A stretch of DNA of 64,000 bases from Mycolicibacterium sp. TY81 (GTDB taxonomy: Bacteria; Actinomycetota; Actinomycetes; Mycobacteriales; Mycobacteriaceae), in contig NZ_AP023362.1 in assembly GCF_018326285.1 (NCBI RefSeq), forward strand, positions 1,798,001-1,862,000, read 5' to 3'. Made by a program: the position numbers and the translations under genes. Shown in pieces: positions 54,590-64,000 of the stretch; within the stretch, counting starts at the first letter, position 1, and each line of letters opens with the position of its first letter. Below the pieces are notes generated by a model that was not told the DNA's origin, did not search any database, and worked only from the letters and a program-made list of their open reading frames with translations.

Positions 54590-55539
54590 GCGTCCCCACC
54601 GGCGGTGTGCCGTCCTTCGGGGGTTTCGACGTCCCGATGGGCGAGCAGCTCAAGGACCTCGGCTATGCCGCGGGTTGGGGGCTGATCCGGACCATGCCGG
54701 AGTTCGCCGCCCGCAACATGTTCGACGCGGGTGCGCTGTATGCGGCGCGCGGCGGCGGTCCCGAGCAGTTGCGCAAGAATCTGGCCCGGGTGCTGGGTGT
54801 GCGGCCGGCCAAGGTGCCGGGCCGCGTCATCCGCGCCTCGCTGGCGTCGTACGGCCGTTACTGGCGGGAGGCCTTCCGGCTGCCGTCGATGAACCAGCGC
54901 ACGCTCGGGGAGAGGCTCCGGCACTGCCTGGTGGGTACCGACCACATCGCCCGCGGGCTCGAGAACGGTAACGGCGTCATCCTGGCGCTGCCGCACAGCG
55001 GCAACTGGGACATGGCCGGTGTCTCGGTGGTGCACCAGTACGGCAAGTTCACGACGGTGGCCGAGCGCCTCAAACCCGAGTCGCTGTACAACCGGTTCGT
55101 CGAGTACCGCGAGTCGCTGGGATTCGAGATTCTGCCGCTGACGGGGGGAGTGCGCCCGCCGTTCGACGTCCTGACCGAGCGGTTGGAGGCCAACCGCATC
55201 GTCTGCTTGATGGCCGACCGGGACCTGTCCCGAAATGGCGTGCAGGTCAACCTCTTCGGCGAGCCGACCCGCATGCCTGCGGGCGCTGCCAAGCTCGCGC
55301 TGAAGACCGGTGCGACGCTGCTGACCGTGCACTGCTGGAACAAGCCCAACGACTGGCAGTTCGACATTTCCGGGCCGGTCGACACCTCGAGCGGCGACGT
55401 CGCGACCATCACGCAGGCTCTGGCCACCCGCTTCGAGGCGGGCATCGCCGCGCACCCCACGGACTGGCACATGCTGCAACCGCAGTGGTTGGCCGACCTG
55501 TCCGAGGAACGTCGGGCCCGGTTGGCCGGGAACGACTGA
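54586..55539 (+). CDS. patA: PIM acyltransferase PatA
   Basis: The 317-residue protein belongs to the LpxL-type acyltransferase family. The catalytic HxxxxD lies in LALPHSGNWDMAGV, and the later motif is VCLMADRDLSRNGVQVNLFGEPTRMPAGAAKLAL. It adds a palmitoyl chain to the mannose of PIM1/PIM2 at the membrane. The start overlaps pgsA by four bases (ATGA). Confidence 0.94.
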   Translation: MSVPTGGVPSFGGFDVPMGEQLKDLGYAAGWGLIRTMPEFAARNMFDAGALYAARGGGPEQLRKNLARVLGVRPAKVPGRVIRASLASYGRYWREAFRLPSMNQRTLGERLRHCLVGTDHIARGLENGNGVILALPHSGNWDMAGVSVVHQYGKFTTVAERLKPESLYNRFVEYRESLGFEILPLTGGVRPPFDVLTERLEANRIVCLMADRDLSRNGVQVNLFGEPTRMPAGAAKLALKTGATLLTVHCWNKPNDWQFDISGPVDTSSGDVATITQALATRFEAGIAAHPTDWHMLQPQWLADLSEERRARLAGND

Positions 55540-56669
55540 TGCGCATCGGCATGGTGTGCCCGTACTCGTTCGACGTACCGGGCGGCGTTCAGGCACACGT
55601 GCTGCAACTGGCCGAGGTGATGCGCGGCTACGGCCACACGGTCAGCGTGCTGGCGCCCTCGTCGGCCGAGACGCACGCCGACCTGCCCGACTACGTCGTC
55701 TCCGGCGGCAAGGCCGTGCCCATCCCGTACAACGGCTCCGTGGCGCGGCTGCGATTCGGGCCCGCCACCCGCCGGATGGTCAAGCGCTGGATCGTCGAGG
55801 GCGACTTCGACGTGCTTCATCTGCACGAGCCCAATGCCCCGAGCCTGTCGCTGCTGGCGCTCATGGTGGCCAACGGCCCGATCGTCGCGACGTTCCATAC
55901 GTCGACCACGAAGTCGTTGACACTCAACGTCTTTCAGGGAATTCTGCGGCCCTGGAACGAGAAGATCATGGGTCGCATCGCAGTGTCCGATCTGGCACGG
56001 CGCTGGCAGATGGAAGCCCTGGGCTCGGACGCCGTCGAGATTCCCAACGGCGTCGACGTGTCGGCGTTCGACAACGCGCCGCTGCTGCCCGGCTATCCGC
56101 GGCCCGGCCGCACCGTGCTGTTCCTCGGCCGGTTCGACGAGCCGCGCAAAGGCATGCAGGTGCTCGTCGGCGCGCTGCCCAAGCTCGTGGCGGCCTGCCC
56201 GGACGTCGAGGTGCTGGTCGTCGGCCGCGGCGACGAGGAGGCACTCAAGGAGACCGTCGGCGAGCATGCGGGGCACCTGCGGTTCCTCGGTCTGGTCGAG
56301 GATGCCGAGAAGGCGTCGGCGATGCGCAGCGCCGACGTCTACTGCGCCCCGAACACCGGCGGCGAGAGCTTCGGCATCGTGCTGGTCGAGGCCATGGCCG
56401 CGGGTACACCCGTGGTGGCCAGCGACCTGGATGCCTTCCGGCGTGTGCTGGACCAGGGTGCGGCGGGCCGGCTGGTGCCGGTCGACGACGCCGAAGCCCT
56501 CGGCGAAGCGCTGGTCGAGATGCTGTCGAACGACGCTGCCCGCCGCCGGTACGCCGAGGCGGCCGCCCAGGCGGTGCGGCGATACGACTGGTCGGTGGTC
56601 GCGCAGCAGATCATGCTGGTCTACGAGACGGTGGCCGGATCGGGGATCAAGGTCCGGGTGGAGGCCTGA
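55539..56669 (+). CDS. pimA: Phosphatidylinositol alpha-mannosyltransferase
   Basis: The 376-residue GT4 enzyme starts MRIGMVCPYSFDVPGGVQAH at ATG 55539, overlapping patA by one base. The acceptor-side loop contains FHTSTTKSLTLNVF, and the GDP-mannose site is NTGGESFGIVLVEAMAAGTPVVASD (E-x7-E). It adds the first mannose to phosphatidylinositol. The stop overlaps the next gene. Confidence 0.96.
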   Translation: MRIGMVCPYSFDVPGGVQAHVLQLAEVMRGYGHTVSVLAPSSAETHADLPDYVVSGGKAVPIPYNGSVARLRFGPATRRMVKRWIVEGDFDVLHLHEPNAPSLSLLALMVANGPIVATFHTSTTKSLTLNVFQGILRPWNEKIMGRIAVSDLARRWQMEALGSDAVEIPNGVDVSAFDNAPLLPGYPRPGRTVLFLGRFDEPRKGMQVLVGALPKLVAACPDVEVLVVGRGDEEALKETVGEHAGHLRFLGLVEDAEKASAMRSADVYCAPNTGGESFGIVLVEAMAAGTPVVASDLDAFRRVLDQGAAGRLVPVDDAEALGEALVEMLSNDAARRRYAEAAAQAVRRYDWSVVAQQIMLVYETVAGSGIKVRVEA

Positions 56670-57703
56670 TGAGCTGGCTGCTGATCGTCGCACTGGTCTT
56701 GCTGGTGCTCACGGTCCTGTTCACCGTCGTGTGGGCCTATCAGACCGCGCATCGGCTCGACCGGCTGCACGTCCGCTACGACCTGTCGTGGCAGGCCCTG
56801 GACGGGGCGCTGGCCCGGCGCGCGGTGGTGGCCCGGGCCGTCGCCGCCGATGCGTACGGTTCCCGGCCGGCAGGCCGCCGTCTCGCGGCGCTGGCGGACG
56901 AAGCCGAGCGGGCACCGCGCGCGGCCCGCGAGGCCGCCGAGAACGAACTGTCGGGAGCCCTGGCACAGGTCGATCCGGCATCCATCCCGGTGACCCTGGT
57001 CGCCGAGCTCGCCGACGCCGAGGCCCGGGTACTGCTGGCCCGCCGCTTCCACAACGACGCGGTGCGCGACACCCTCGCCCTGCGCGAGCGCACCCTGGTG
57101 CGCTGGCTGCACCTGGGTGGAACCGCGGCCATGCCAACGTATTTCGAGATCGTCGAGCGGGCGTCGCGGCACGAGCCCGGCGCGGTGGGACGACGCACGT
57201 CGGCCCGCGTGGTGCTGCTGGACCAGGACGGGCAGGTGCTGCTGTTCTGCGGCAGCGACCCGGCCGCCGACCCGCTGATGGCGCCGCGGTGGTGGTTCAC
57301 CGTCGGGGGAGCGGTCGAACCGGACGAATCGCTGCCCGACGCGGCAGCCCGTGAGGTGGCCGAGGAGACCGGGCTGAAGGTCGACCCGGCCGATCTGATC
57401 GGCCCGGTGTGGCGGCGTGAGGCGGTGTTCGAGTTCAACGGGTCTGTGATCCGCAGCGAGGAATTCTTCTTCGTGTACCGCACCTCACGGTTCGAGCCGG
57501 TGACCACCGGTCACACCACGGTCGAACGGCAGTCGATCCACGCCCACCGCTGGTGCGACGCGGCGGTCATCGCCCGGCTGGCCGCCGATGGTGAGACTGT
57601 CTACCCATTGCAGCTCGGCGAATACCTTTCCCTCGCAGGCGAATTGGCGGACGGGAAGGCTCCGGCGGCGATGGCCGGCCCGGCGCCGCAGACCATCCGC
57701 TGA
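56669..57703 (+). CDS. Membrane-anchored NUDIX hydrolase (Rv2609c-like)
   Basis: The 344-residue protein has one N-terminal membrane helix (SWLLIVALVLLVLTVLFTVVWAY), a helical spacer and a C-terminal Nudix domain. Its Nudix box is GGAVEPDESLPDAAAREVAEETGL. The substrate may be a nucleotide sugar given the pimA linkage, but this is inference. It closes the thrS-to-nudix operon; the start overlaps pimA (TGATG). Confidence 0.92.
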   Translation: MSWLLIVALVLLVLTVLFTVVWAYQTAHRLDRLHVRYDLSWQALDGALARRAVVARAVAADAYGSRPAGRRLAALADEAERAPRAAREAAENELSGALAQVDPASIPVTLVAELADAEARVLLARRFHNDAVRDTLALRERTLVRWLHLGGTAAMPTYFEIVERASRHEPGAVGRRTSARVVLLDQDGQVLLFCGSDPAADPLMAPRWWFTVGGAVEPDESLPDAAAREVAEETGLKVDPADLIGPVWRREAVFEFNGSVIRSEEFFFVYRTSRFEPVTTGHTTVERQSIHAHRWCDAAVIARLAADGETVYPLQLGEYLSLAGELADGKAPAAMAGPAPQTIR

Positions 57704-57719
57704 CCTGCGCGGATAACCG

Positions 57720-57755
57720 ATTTGGTACGGCCACTAGACTTGGCGGGTACCAAAT
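57720..57755. promoter_or_regulatory. Inverted repeat upstream of pdxS
   Basis: ATTTGGTAC (57720-57728) and GTACCAAAT (57747-57755) are perfect 9-bp arms around 18 bp. The second arm ends 18 bp before GTG 57773. It could be a regulator site or a leader hairpin. The pdx genes of relatives are controlled by MocR-type PdxR, but no such gene is adjacent. Confidence 0.6.
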
Positions 57756-57772
57756 TCTTGAGGGAGATTGCA

Positions 57773-58678
57773 GTGGATACCGCAGCGGACAACAGCGGTC
57801 AGACGGGCACCGCCCGGGTCAAGCGCGGCATGGCCGAGATGCTGAAGGGCGGCGTCATCATGGACGTCGTAACACCCGAGCAGGCGCGCATCGCCGAAGG
57901 CTCAGGCGCCGTAGCCGTCATGGCGCTCGAGCGCGTACCCGCCGATATCCGCGCGCAGGGTGGCGTCTCGCGGATGAGCGACCCGGACATGATCGAGGGC
58001 ATCATCGACGCCGTCACCATCCCGGTGATGGCCAAGGCCCGCATCGGTCACTTCGTCGAGGCGCAGATTCTGCAGAGCCTCGGCGTGGACTACATCGACG
58101 AGTCCGAGGTGCTGACCCCGGCCGACTACACCCACCACATCGACAAGTGGAAGTTCACCGTGCCGTTCGTCTGCGGCGCCACCAACCTGGGTGAGGCCCT
58201 GCGCCGCATCAACGAGGGCGCGGCCATGATCCGCTCGAAGGGTGAGGCCGGCACCGGTGACGTCTCCAACGCCACCACGCACATGCGCAAGATCGGCGGC
58301 GAGATCCGTCGGCTGACGTCGCTGTCGGAGGACGAACTGTACGTTGCCGCAAAGGAATTGCAGGCGCCGTACGAGCTGGTGGTCGAGGTCGCGCGGGCCG
58401 GCAAGCTGCCCGTGACGCTGTTCACCGCCGGTGGCATCGCCACCCCGGCCGACGCCGCGATGATGATGCAGCTGGGCGCCGAAGGCGTGTTCGTCGGTTC
58501 GGGCATCTTCAAGTCGGGTGACCCGGCGGCCCGTGCCGCGGCCATCGTCAAGGCCACGACGTTCTACGACGACCCGGACACGCTGGCCAAGGTGTCGCGC
58601 GGTCTGGGTGAGGCCATGGTCGGCATCAACGTGGAGGACGTGCCGGAGCCGCATCGGCTCGCAGAGCGCGGCTGGTAA
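57773..58678 (+). CDS. pdxS: Pyridoxal 5'-phosphate synthase, PdxS subunit
   Basis: The 301-residue protein (GTG 57773 after GGGAG) is a TIM-barrel with the signatures [39 protein letters not shown] and [15 protein letters not shown], where the Lys forms the ribose 5-phosphate adduct. It makes PLP from ribose 5-phosphate, glyceraldehyde 3-phosphate and ammonia delivered by PdxT. It starts a three-gene unit with tesB and pdxT. Confidence 0.98.
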   Translation: MDTAADNSGQTGTARVKRGMAEMLKGGVIMDVVTPEQARIAEGSGAVAVMALERVPADIRAQGGVSRMSDPDMIEGIIDAVTIPVMAKARIGHFVEAQILQSLGVDYIDESEVLTPADYTHHIDKWKFTVPFVCGATNLGEALRRINEGAAMIRSKGEAGTGDVSNATTHMRKIGGEIRRLTSLSEDELYVAAKELQAPYELVVEVARAGKLPVTLFTAGGIATPADAAMMMQLGAEGVFVGSGIFKSGDPAARAAAIVKATTFYDDPDTLAKVSRGLGEAMVGINVEDVPEPHRLAERGW

Positions 58679-58687
58679 AACCAACAG

Positions 58688-59533
58688 GTGGCAATCGAGC
58701 AGATACTCGACCTCGAACAACTCGAGGTCAACATCTACCGCGGCAGTGTCTTCAGCCCGGAATCGGGTTTTCTGCAGCGCACTTTCGGTGGCCACGTAGC
58801 CGGTCAGTCGTTGGTGTCGGCGGTGCGCACCGTGGAGCCGAAGTACCAGGTGCACTCGCTGCACGGGTACTTCCTGCGTCCCGGTGACGCCCGCGCACCG
58901 ACGGTGTACATGGTGGAGCGCATTCGCGACGGTGGGTCATTCTGCACCCGCCGCGTGAGTGCCATCCAACACGGCGAGAACATCTTCTCGATGTCGGCGT
59001 CGTTCCAGACCGATCAGTCCGGCATCGAGCACCAGGACGCCATGCCGGTGCCGCCGCCGCCCGACCTGTCGAAGGGCTTCCGGTCCGCCGGGGCGTTCGA
59101 CGACGCCGGGTTCGCACAGTTCGCCGAGTGGGACGTGCGCATCGTGCCGCGCGACCAGGTCGTCCGGGTGCCCGGCAAGGCGTCGCAGCAGCAGGTCTGG
59201 TTCCGGCACCGTGACCCGCTGCCCGACGACCACGTCCTGCACATCTGCGCCCTGGCCTACATGAGCGACCTGACCCTGCTGGGTTCGGCGCAGGTGAATC
59301 ACCTTGAGGTACGCAAACATATGAACATCGCCTCGCTGGACCACGCCATGTGGTTCATGCGGCCGTTCCGGGCCGACGAATGGCTGCTGTACGACCAGTC
59401 GTCGCCGTCGGCGTGCGGCGGCCGCGCGCTGACGCAGGGCAAGATTTTCAACCAGTACGGCGAGATGGTGGCCGCCGTGATGCAGGAGGGGCTGACCCGC
59501 TACAACCGCGGCTTCGTCCCACCGGCCGAGTGA
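58688..59533 (+). CDS. tesB: Acyl-CoA thioesterase II
   Basis: The 281-residue double-hotdog enzyme has the opening [20 protein letters not shown] and the active-site segment [41 protein letters not shown], with the Asp/Thr/Gln triad expected for TesB. It cleaves medium- and long-chain acyl-CoA. It starts 10 bp after pdxS with GTG and overlaps pdxT by four bases. Confidence 0.95.
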   Translation: MAIEQILDLEQLEVNIYRGSVFSPESGFLQRTFGGHVAGQSLVSAVRTVEPKYQVHSLHGYFLRPGDARAPTVYMVERIRDGGSFCTRRVSAIQHGENIFSMSASFQTDQSGIEHQDAMPVPPPPDLSKGFRSAGAFDDAGFAQFAEWDVRIVPRDQVVRVPGKASQQQVWFRHRDPLPDDHVLHICALAYMSDLTLLGSAQVNHLEVRKHMNIASLDHAMWFMRPFRADEWLLYDQSSPSACGGRALTQGKIFNQYGEMVAAVMQEGLTRYNRGFVPPAE

Positions 59534-60111
59534 GCCCGCACGTCGGTGTCCTGGCCTTGCAGGGGGACACCCGAGAGCATCTGGCTGCCCTGCGCGAAGC
59601 GGGCGCCGAGGTGTCCACGGTCCGGCGCCTCACGGAGCTGAATGCCGTTGACGCCCTGGTGATCCCGGGCGGCGAGTCCACCGCGATGAGCCACCTGCTG
59701 CGCGAGCTGGAACTCCTCGAGCCGCTGCGCGACCGCCTGGCCGCGGGCATGCCGTGCTACGGATCGTGCGCCGGCATGATCCTGCTCGCCACCGAGATCA
59801 ACGACGCCGGTGTGCCGGGCCGTGAGGCCCTGCCGCTACGCGGGATCGATATGACGGTGCGGCGCAACGCCTTCGGCCGGCAGGTCGACTCGTTCGAAGA
59901 CGACCTCGATTTCGTCGGCCTCGACGATCCCGTGCACGCGGTGTTCATCCGGGCGCCCTGGGTCGAGCGCGTCGGGCCCGACGTCGAGGTGCTGGCCCGC
60001 GCGGCCGGACACCCCGTCGCCGTCCGTCAGGGCCGCATGCTCGCGACGTCGTTCCACCCCGAGGTCACCGGCGACCGGCGCATCCACAAGCTCTTCGTCG
60101 AGTCCCTCTGA
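59530..60111 (+). CDS. pdxT: Pyridoxal 5'-phosphate synthase, PdxT glutaminase subunit
   Basis: The 193-residue class I amidotransferase has [32 protein letters not shown], the catalytic Cys in [12 protein letters not shown] and the His/Glu in SFHPEVTGD. It hydrolyses glutamine and channels ammonia to PdxS. The GTG 59530 overlaps the tesB stop. A convergent gene's frame runs antisense over its last 276 bp. Confidence 0.97.
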   Translation: MSPHVGVLALQGDTREHLAALREAGAEVSTVRRLTELNAVDALVIPGGESTAMSHLLRELELLEPLRDRLAAGMPCYGSCAGMILLATEINDAGVPGREALPLRGIDMTVRRNAFGRQVDSFEDDLDFVGLDDPVHAVFIRAPWVERVGPDVEVLARAAGHPVAVRQGRMLATSFHPEVTGDRRIHKLFVESL

Positions 60112-61320
60112 CCGCGACAACCAGACGCGCAGGCGCTCGTAGATCCGCTCGTCGTTCAGCAGCGTGAAGTGGTGCGCCTCCGGTAGATGCAGGCGATTTT
60201 CGCGGTCAAACCCCATGTCGCGCTTGCGGCTTCGGCCTTGCGCGCTGCGCACCTGCACGAGTCCGTCGCCGAGTACCCAGCCGATCGGGTTGGCCGGCGT
60301 GCGGGCGATGGTCGCGGTCACGCAGTAGTACGAGACCCCCTCGAGCAGTGGCACGTCGATCGGCGGCTGCTGCGCCCGCAGGGCGTCCGGTTCGCAGTCG
60401 CGCCAGTCGCGTTCGTCGAGTGAGCCGAACCGCAAGTCTCTGATCCCGGTGCTGCGCCGGCGCAGCAGGTTGCCGAACGGGCGGGTCTCGGGCAGTGCGC
60501 TGAGCGCCGCCGACCCGTAGTGCACGACCTTCTCCAACGGTGCGCCGGTGTGCGGGGTGCCCAGCGTGACGACGGTGCGCACCCGATTCACCCATGACGC
60601 GCCGGGCACCGCGCACGCCGATCGGACGACCAACCCGCCCATCGAATGGCCGACCAGGGATATCGACGTGACCGGCACCGGCCAGGCGGCCACCAGCTGG
60701 TCCAGCAGTTCGGACAGCAGCACGCCGTTGTCGGAGATGTGCAGGCCGGTGTTGTAGCGAATCTCGACGCCGGTGATGCCGATGTCGGCCCCGAGCCGCT
60801 GGGCGTACGTCGGCCGCTTTCCCAGGGCCCAGAAGGCCTCGGTCTCGATCAGGCCGTGGAGGAACACCACGACGTCACCCGTCGCGGCCGGATAAGCGGC
60901 GCGCAGGCTGTCGGTGTCGAGGGTGACCGGCCGGCCGTCGACCCGCACCGACATCGTCGTCGCCAGCACGGAACCCTGCTCGTGGAGCTTGTCGCCGATC
61001 AAACCCTGCAGCACCGCGAGGACGCGTGCGCCACCGGCCTGATCGGACAGCTTGCCTGCGGTCTGGTCGTGCACGGCTTTGCCGGCGATGGGCGCGGCCG
61101 TGGTGGCCACATGGCTGATGGTGGAGTAGACGCCGTCGGTGATGGCGTCGTAGACGACCTTCACGGGCTTGGCGGCCGGGCCGACGCCAAGGCCCACCAG
61201 TCGGAAGACCCGCTCGGAGATGGCGCGCTGGACCTTGTGGATGCCGTCGACGGCGGTGCCCAGCTCGTTGAGGCCGAGCTCGGTGAGGGCGGCGGCTTCG
61301 CTGGCGAGAGGGTCGTCCAT
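59836..61320 (-). CDS. Alpha/beta-hydrolase (lipase/esterase-like), 3' end overlapping pdxT
   Basis: The start is ATG 61320 ([20 protein letters not shown]). A helical N-terminal region of about 110 residues leads a lipase-like domain: [13 protein letters not shown] gives the oxyanion region and [15 protein letters not shown] the nucleophile Ser. [17 protein letters not shown] follows, and the His is likely in [12 protein letters not shown]. After [11 protein letters not shown] no stop comes until 59836, so the last 90 residues are antisense to pdxT and look non-native. The true gene may once have ended near 60110 and lost its stop. Acts in the cytoplasm or is bound to the envelope; substrate unknown. 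Confidence 0.82.
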   Translation of the reverse strand: MDDPLASEAAALTELGLNELGTAVDGIHKVQRAISERVFRLVGLGVGPAAKPVKVVYDAITDGVYSTISHVATTAAPIAGKAVHDQTAGKLSDQAGGARVLAVLQGLIGDKLHEQGSVLATTMSVRVDGRPVTLDTDSLRAAYPAATGDVVVFLHGLIETEAFWALGKRPTYAQRLGADIGITGVEIRYNTGLHISDNGVLLSELLDQLVAAWPVPVTSISLVGHSMGGLVVRSACAVPGASWVNRVRTVVTLGTPHTGAPLEKVVHYGSAALSALPETRPFGNLLRRRSTGIRDLRFGSLDERDWRDCEPDALRAQQPPIDVPLLEGVSYYCVTATIARTPANPIGWVLGDGLVQVRSAQGRSRKRDMGFDRENRLHLPEAHHFTLLNDERIYERLRVWLSRSEGLDEELVDAPVAGDLGVERRREHAALTDGDGVSGRAGQHLDVGPDALDPGRPDEHRVHGIVEADEIEVVFERVDLPAEGVAPHRHIDPA

Positions 61321-61458
61321 AGGTTGAGTGTACGACTGTTCACTGGAGGGCCTTCTGTGAATCCGCTGATTGTGAGCAGTTTCATCACGTCCGCACGTCA
61401 TAGCGGCGGCTCGCCCGCTTCACAGCTGGGCCATAGCTGGGGCTGCCTTAATGGTCGG

Positions 61459-63396
61459 GTGACTACGACATCCGCCGCCGTCCTGGACGCCCCGATGGCC
61501 GAGCCGGAGATCACGGCACCCACCAAGACGCGCGAGCGCGCGGCGCTGGCCCTGCTGCTGATCGTGACGGCCGTCGGCTACCTGTGGAACATCACGGTCA
61601 ACGGCATGGGCAACCAGTTCTATGCCGCCGCCGTGTGGGCCGGCTCCCGGAACTGGGAGGCGCTGTTGTTCGGCTCCATCGACCCGAACAACGTCATCAC
61701 CGTCGACAAGCCGCCGTTGTCACAGTGGGTGATGGCGCTGTCCGGCCAGATTTTCGGCTTCAGCAGCGCGAGCATGTTGATCCCCGAGGCATTGATGGCC
61801 GTCGGCTCGGTCTGGCTGCTCTACGCCGCGGTACGACGGATCAGTGGTCCGGCGGCCGGGCTGCTCGCCGGTGCGGTGCTCGCGCTGACCCCGGTGTCCG
61901 CCATGATGTTCCGCTTCAACAACCCCGACGCGGCCATGGTGCTGCTGATGACACTGGCCGCGTACTTCACGGTCCGTGCGCTCGACAACGGTGCACACGG
62001 CGCGGCTCGCCGCGGTGGCGCCAAGTGGATGGCCCTGGCCGGTGTCGCACTGGGTTTCGCGTTCCTGGCCAAGATGCTCGAGGGTCTGATGGTCATGCCG
62101 GCGCTCGGTCTGGCGTACCTCGTCGCCGCGCCCGTCGCGCTACGCGCCCGCCTGTGGCACCTGCTCGGTGCACTCGCGGCCATGCTGGTCTCCGCCGGCT
62201 GGTTCGTGGTGCTGACGATCCTGTGGCCGGCGTCGTCCCGGCCCTACATGGCCGGCTCGACCGACAACAGCTTCATGAATCTGGTGTTGGGCTACAACGG
62301 CTTTGGCCGCGTGCTCGGCAAGAACCACATGGGCAAGAGCGACCCCGACAAGCCGTCGACCGTGCACACCCTCACCGGGGAACACGCCGGACACGCCGCC
62401 GGCGAGACGATCAAGACCGCCGGGCACCATGGCTTCGGCATGGGTGATCAGACGCAGGGCCTGCCGCGGCTGTTCACCGGTGAATTCGGTTTCGAGATCG
62501 GCTGGCTGGTGCCGGCCGCGCTGCTGGCCACCGTGCTCGTACTGATCTCGCGCGGTCGCGCACCGCGCACCGATCGGGTCCGGGCCGGCGCCCTCCTGTT
62601 CGGCGGCTGGCTCGTCAGTGTCGGCCTGGTGCTGAGCTTCATGAAGACCAACGTGCACCCGTACTACTGCCTCGCGCTGGCGCCGGCCATGGCGGCGATG
62701 TTCGCCGTCTTCGTCATCGAGTTCTGGCGCCGCCGGGACTCCCGGTTCCACCGGATCGGCTGGGCCGCAGTGCTTTTGGCCAGCGGGGTGTGGGGCTTCG
62801 TGATCCTCGGCCGCAACGCCGACTGGCTGCCCGCACTGCGCTGGGTGATCCTGGCTGCCGCCATCGTCGGCACGGTCGTATTCGTGTGGCCTGGGCGTGA
62901 GCGGGTGGCGGCAGCCGCGGTGGCGTTGGCGATGTTCGGCGCTGTCGGCGGGTCGGTGGCCTACTCGCTCGCGACCTTCGGCCAGCCGCACCTCGGCGGC
63001 GGGCCTTCCGTCGGCCCCGCGGACAAGGACGACAAGCACGGCGGCTGGGGTCAGCGTGACGAGAACCCGCAACTGAACGCGCTGCTCAAGGCCACGAGCA
63101 CCAAGTGGTCCGCGGCGATCGACCGGTCGTCGCCGGCCGCCGGTCTGGAGCTCGACACCCGCACGCCCGTCATCGCGATCGGTGGCTTCGGCGGGTCCGA
63201 CCCGGCGCCGACGCTGCAGCAGTTCCAGTCCTACGTGGCGGCCCACGAGGTCGCGTACTACATCGTCTCCGACAACAAGGGGCACTGGGGCGCCGATGCG
63301 CACAGCGACATCGCCGACTGGGTGGGCGCCAACTTCGCGCCGATGAAGGTCGGGTCGGACACCGTCTACGACCTGACGCGGCCGGTCAAGAACTAG
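61459..63396 (+). CDS. GT39-family membrane glycosyltransferase
   Basis: The start is GTG 61459 (VTTTSAAVLDAPMAEPEITA). The 645-residue protein has about twelve membrane helices, the GT39/ArnT-like first loop YLWNITVNGMGNQFYAAAVWAGSRNWEALLFGSIDPNNVITVDKPPLSQWVMALSG with the acidic Asp of GT-C enzymes, and a soluble C-terminal domain after residue 530. Such actinobacterial proteins use polyprenyl-phosphate sugars to modify proteins or envelope glycans. A His/Gly-rich loop (HTLTGEHAGHAAGE) lies mid-protein. The acceptor is unknown. Confidence 0.88.
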   Translation: MTTTSAAVLDAPMAEPEITAPTKTRERAALALLLIVTAVGYLWNITVNGMGNQFYAAAVWAGSRNWEALLFGSIDPNNVITVDKPPLSQWVMALSGQIFGFSSASMLIPEALMAVGSVWLLYAAVRRISGPAAGLLAGAVLALTPVSAMMFRFNNPDAAMVLLMTLAAYFTVRALDNGAHGAARRGGAKWMALAGVALGFAFLAKMLEGLMVMPALGLAYLVAAPVALRARLWHLLGALAAMLVSAGWFVVLTILWPASSRPYMAGSTDNSFMNLVLGYNGFGRVLGKNHMGKSDPDKPSTVHTLTGEHAGHAAGETIKTAGHHGFGMGDQTQGLPRLFTGEFGFEIGWLVPAALLATVLVLISRGRAPRTDRVRAGALLFGGWLVSVGLVLSFMKTNVHPYYCLALAPAMAAMFAVFVIEFWRRRDSRFHRIGWAAVLLASGVWGFVILGRNADWLPALRWVILAAAIVGTVVFVWPGRERVAAAAVALAMFGAVGGSVAYSLATFGQPHLGGGPSVGPADKDDKHGGWGQRDENPQLNALLKATSTKWSAAIDRSSPAAGLELDTRTPVIAIGGFGGSDPAPTLQQFQSYVAAHEVAYYIVSDNKGHWGADAHSDIADWVGANFAPMKVGSDTVYDLTRPVKN

Positions 63397-63566
63397 ACTT
63401 TGCCAGGCTCGGTCGCGTCGAGGCACATCGCGGTGATCGGAGCTAACAAGACGTCGGGGGCAGAAATGCGGCCGTCTCGACGTCCATGTCGTCCGTTCGG
63501 CCGATGGAATGCGTGATTCGTGCTGTGCTGTAATCCAGCGGATTCCTCTCGGTAGAAGGAGCGGCC

Positions 63567-64000
63567 ATGCCGAATTCGGATGCTGGACACAATGAGTCGA
63601 ACAGCGCTGCCGGGCCGTACGACCAATTCCATGGTCAGGCTGTGCCGCACCATGGACCGGCGGCTTCGCGCCCGCCGTATCCCGCCGGATTCACGCAGTT
63701 CGGTGTGCCGCCCGCACCTCCGCAAATTGATCCCCGGGCCGGCTTCTATCAACCCCGGGTCGCTCCAGGGGTAGCCGGAACTGCGCCCGGCGTGGGTCTG
63801 GCACTCAAGCCGTGGCACTTCCTGTGGATAACGGCGGCGGTCCTTCTTCTGGTGGCGCTGTTCGTCTCGTCGAGTCTGAGCTGGGTCCTGCTGGCGGTGG
63901 CGTGCGGCCTCGGCGGGGTCTACCTGCGTCAGCGACGCACGGCCTCGACGGTTCCGGCCAGGCCGACGCCGACGGCGCCTCCGATGCCACTTATTCCGTT
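63567..64000 (+). CDS. Hypothetical membrane protein, N-terminal part (cut by window edge)
   Basis: The frame starts at ATG 63567 (MPNSDAGHNESNSAAGPYDQ), after AAGGAG, and stays open to the right edge (144 codons). The first 85 residues are Pro/Gly/Ala-rich and disordered. Then come two hydrophobic helices (FLWITAAVLLLVALFVSSSL; WVLLAVACGLGGVYL) and another Pro/Thr stretch. The family is not recognised. Confidence 0.6.
   Translation, partial: MPNSDAGHNESNSAAGPYDQFHGQAVPHHGPAASRPPYPAGFTQFGVPPAPPQIDPRAGFYQPRVAPGVAGTAPGVGLALKPWHFLWITAAVLLLVALFVSSSLSWVLLAVACGLGGVYLRQRRTASTVPARPTPTAPPMPLIP

Noticed and set aside
60646..61458. Upstream extension of the GT39 gene by 271 codons
   Set aside because: This part is antisense to the lipase-like gene. 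The conserved GT39 start and a GTG lie at 61459.

Overview
The window comes from a high-GC actinobacterium, almost certainly a mycobacterium of the Mycolicibacterium or rapid-grower type. The evidence is a PPE protein, WXG100 (ESX) proteins, an MPT63-like exported protein, a 13E12/DUF222 HNH protein, a mycobacterial LexA box and the PIM-lipid operon (pgsA, patA, pimA). Two blocks keep the gene order I recall from M. tuberculosis: about 20.7-35.5 kb (Rv2681 to Rv2667 equivalents) and about 51.2-60.1 kb (thrS to pdxT, Rv2614c to Rv2604c equivalents). Rv numbers are from memory of gene order, not from a search.

Region 1 (1-20.6 kb) is accessory. At the left edge a minus-strand cassette runs HSP90-like ATPase, TPR protein, two WXG100 proteins and the N-terminus of a large type VII polymorphic-toxin-like protein that leaves the window. 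Next to it two different IS256-family elements each interrupt a gene, with target duplications of 9 and 8 bp, so both hosts can be rebuilt exactly. From 16.1 down to 8.7 kb lies a tight minus-strand run: hsdM, hsdS, a DEDDh-exonuclease/BRCT protein and three unrecognised proteins, with no hsdR. This is the best candidate for an undescribed defence-type system. A frameshifted ParD-like antitoxin gene with a palindromic operator lies divergent from it. A membrane protein, an epoxide-hydrolase-like enzyme and a lipoprotein follow. An IS110-family element with a split transposase closes the region.

Region 2 (20.7-35.5 kb) is conserved core: RNase D, DUF3000, hemE-hemY-hemQ (coproporphyrin-dependent haem synthesis), a minus-strand unit aftC-msrB-VIT1/ferritin-like-DUF2252, a lipoprotein hydrolase lacking its serine, a RibD-like reductase, zapE, a GNAT acetyltransferase, an MPT63-like protein and clpC2 with palindromes at its start.

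Region 3 (35.5-50.5 kb) is mixed. It holds DedA, small exported proteins (one built of 11-residue repeats), a TetR pair, an excalibur protein, tRNA-Gly/Cys/Val and a separate tRNA-Val, and a His/Asp-rich PPE protein behind a Zur-like palindrome. It also holds ndh, a methyltransferase, a solute-binding-protein gene with an in-frame stop, a receptor-like Ser/Thr kinase fused to a solute-binding domain, and an SOS-box-controlled 13E12 gene.

Region 4 (50.5-64 kb) holds a thioesterase, then the overlapping operon thrS-HIT-pgsA-patA-pimA-nudix, then pdxS-tesB-pdxT (vitamin B6), a lipase-like protein whose frame overlaps pdxT antisense, a GT39 membrane glycosyltransferase and a membrane protein cut by the right edge.
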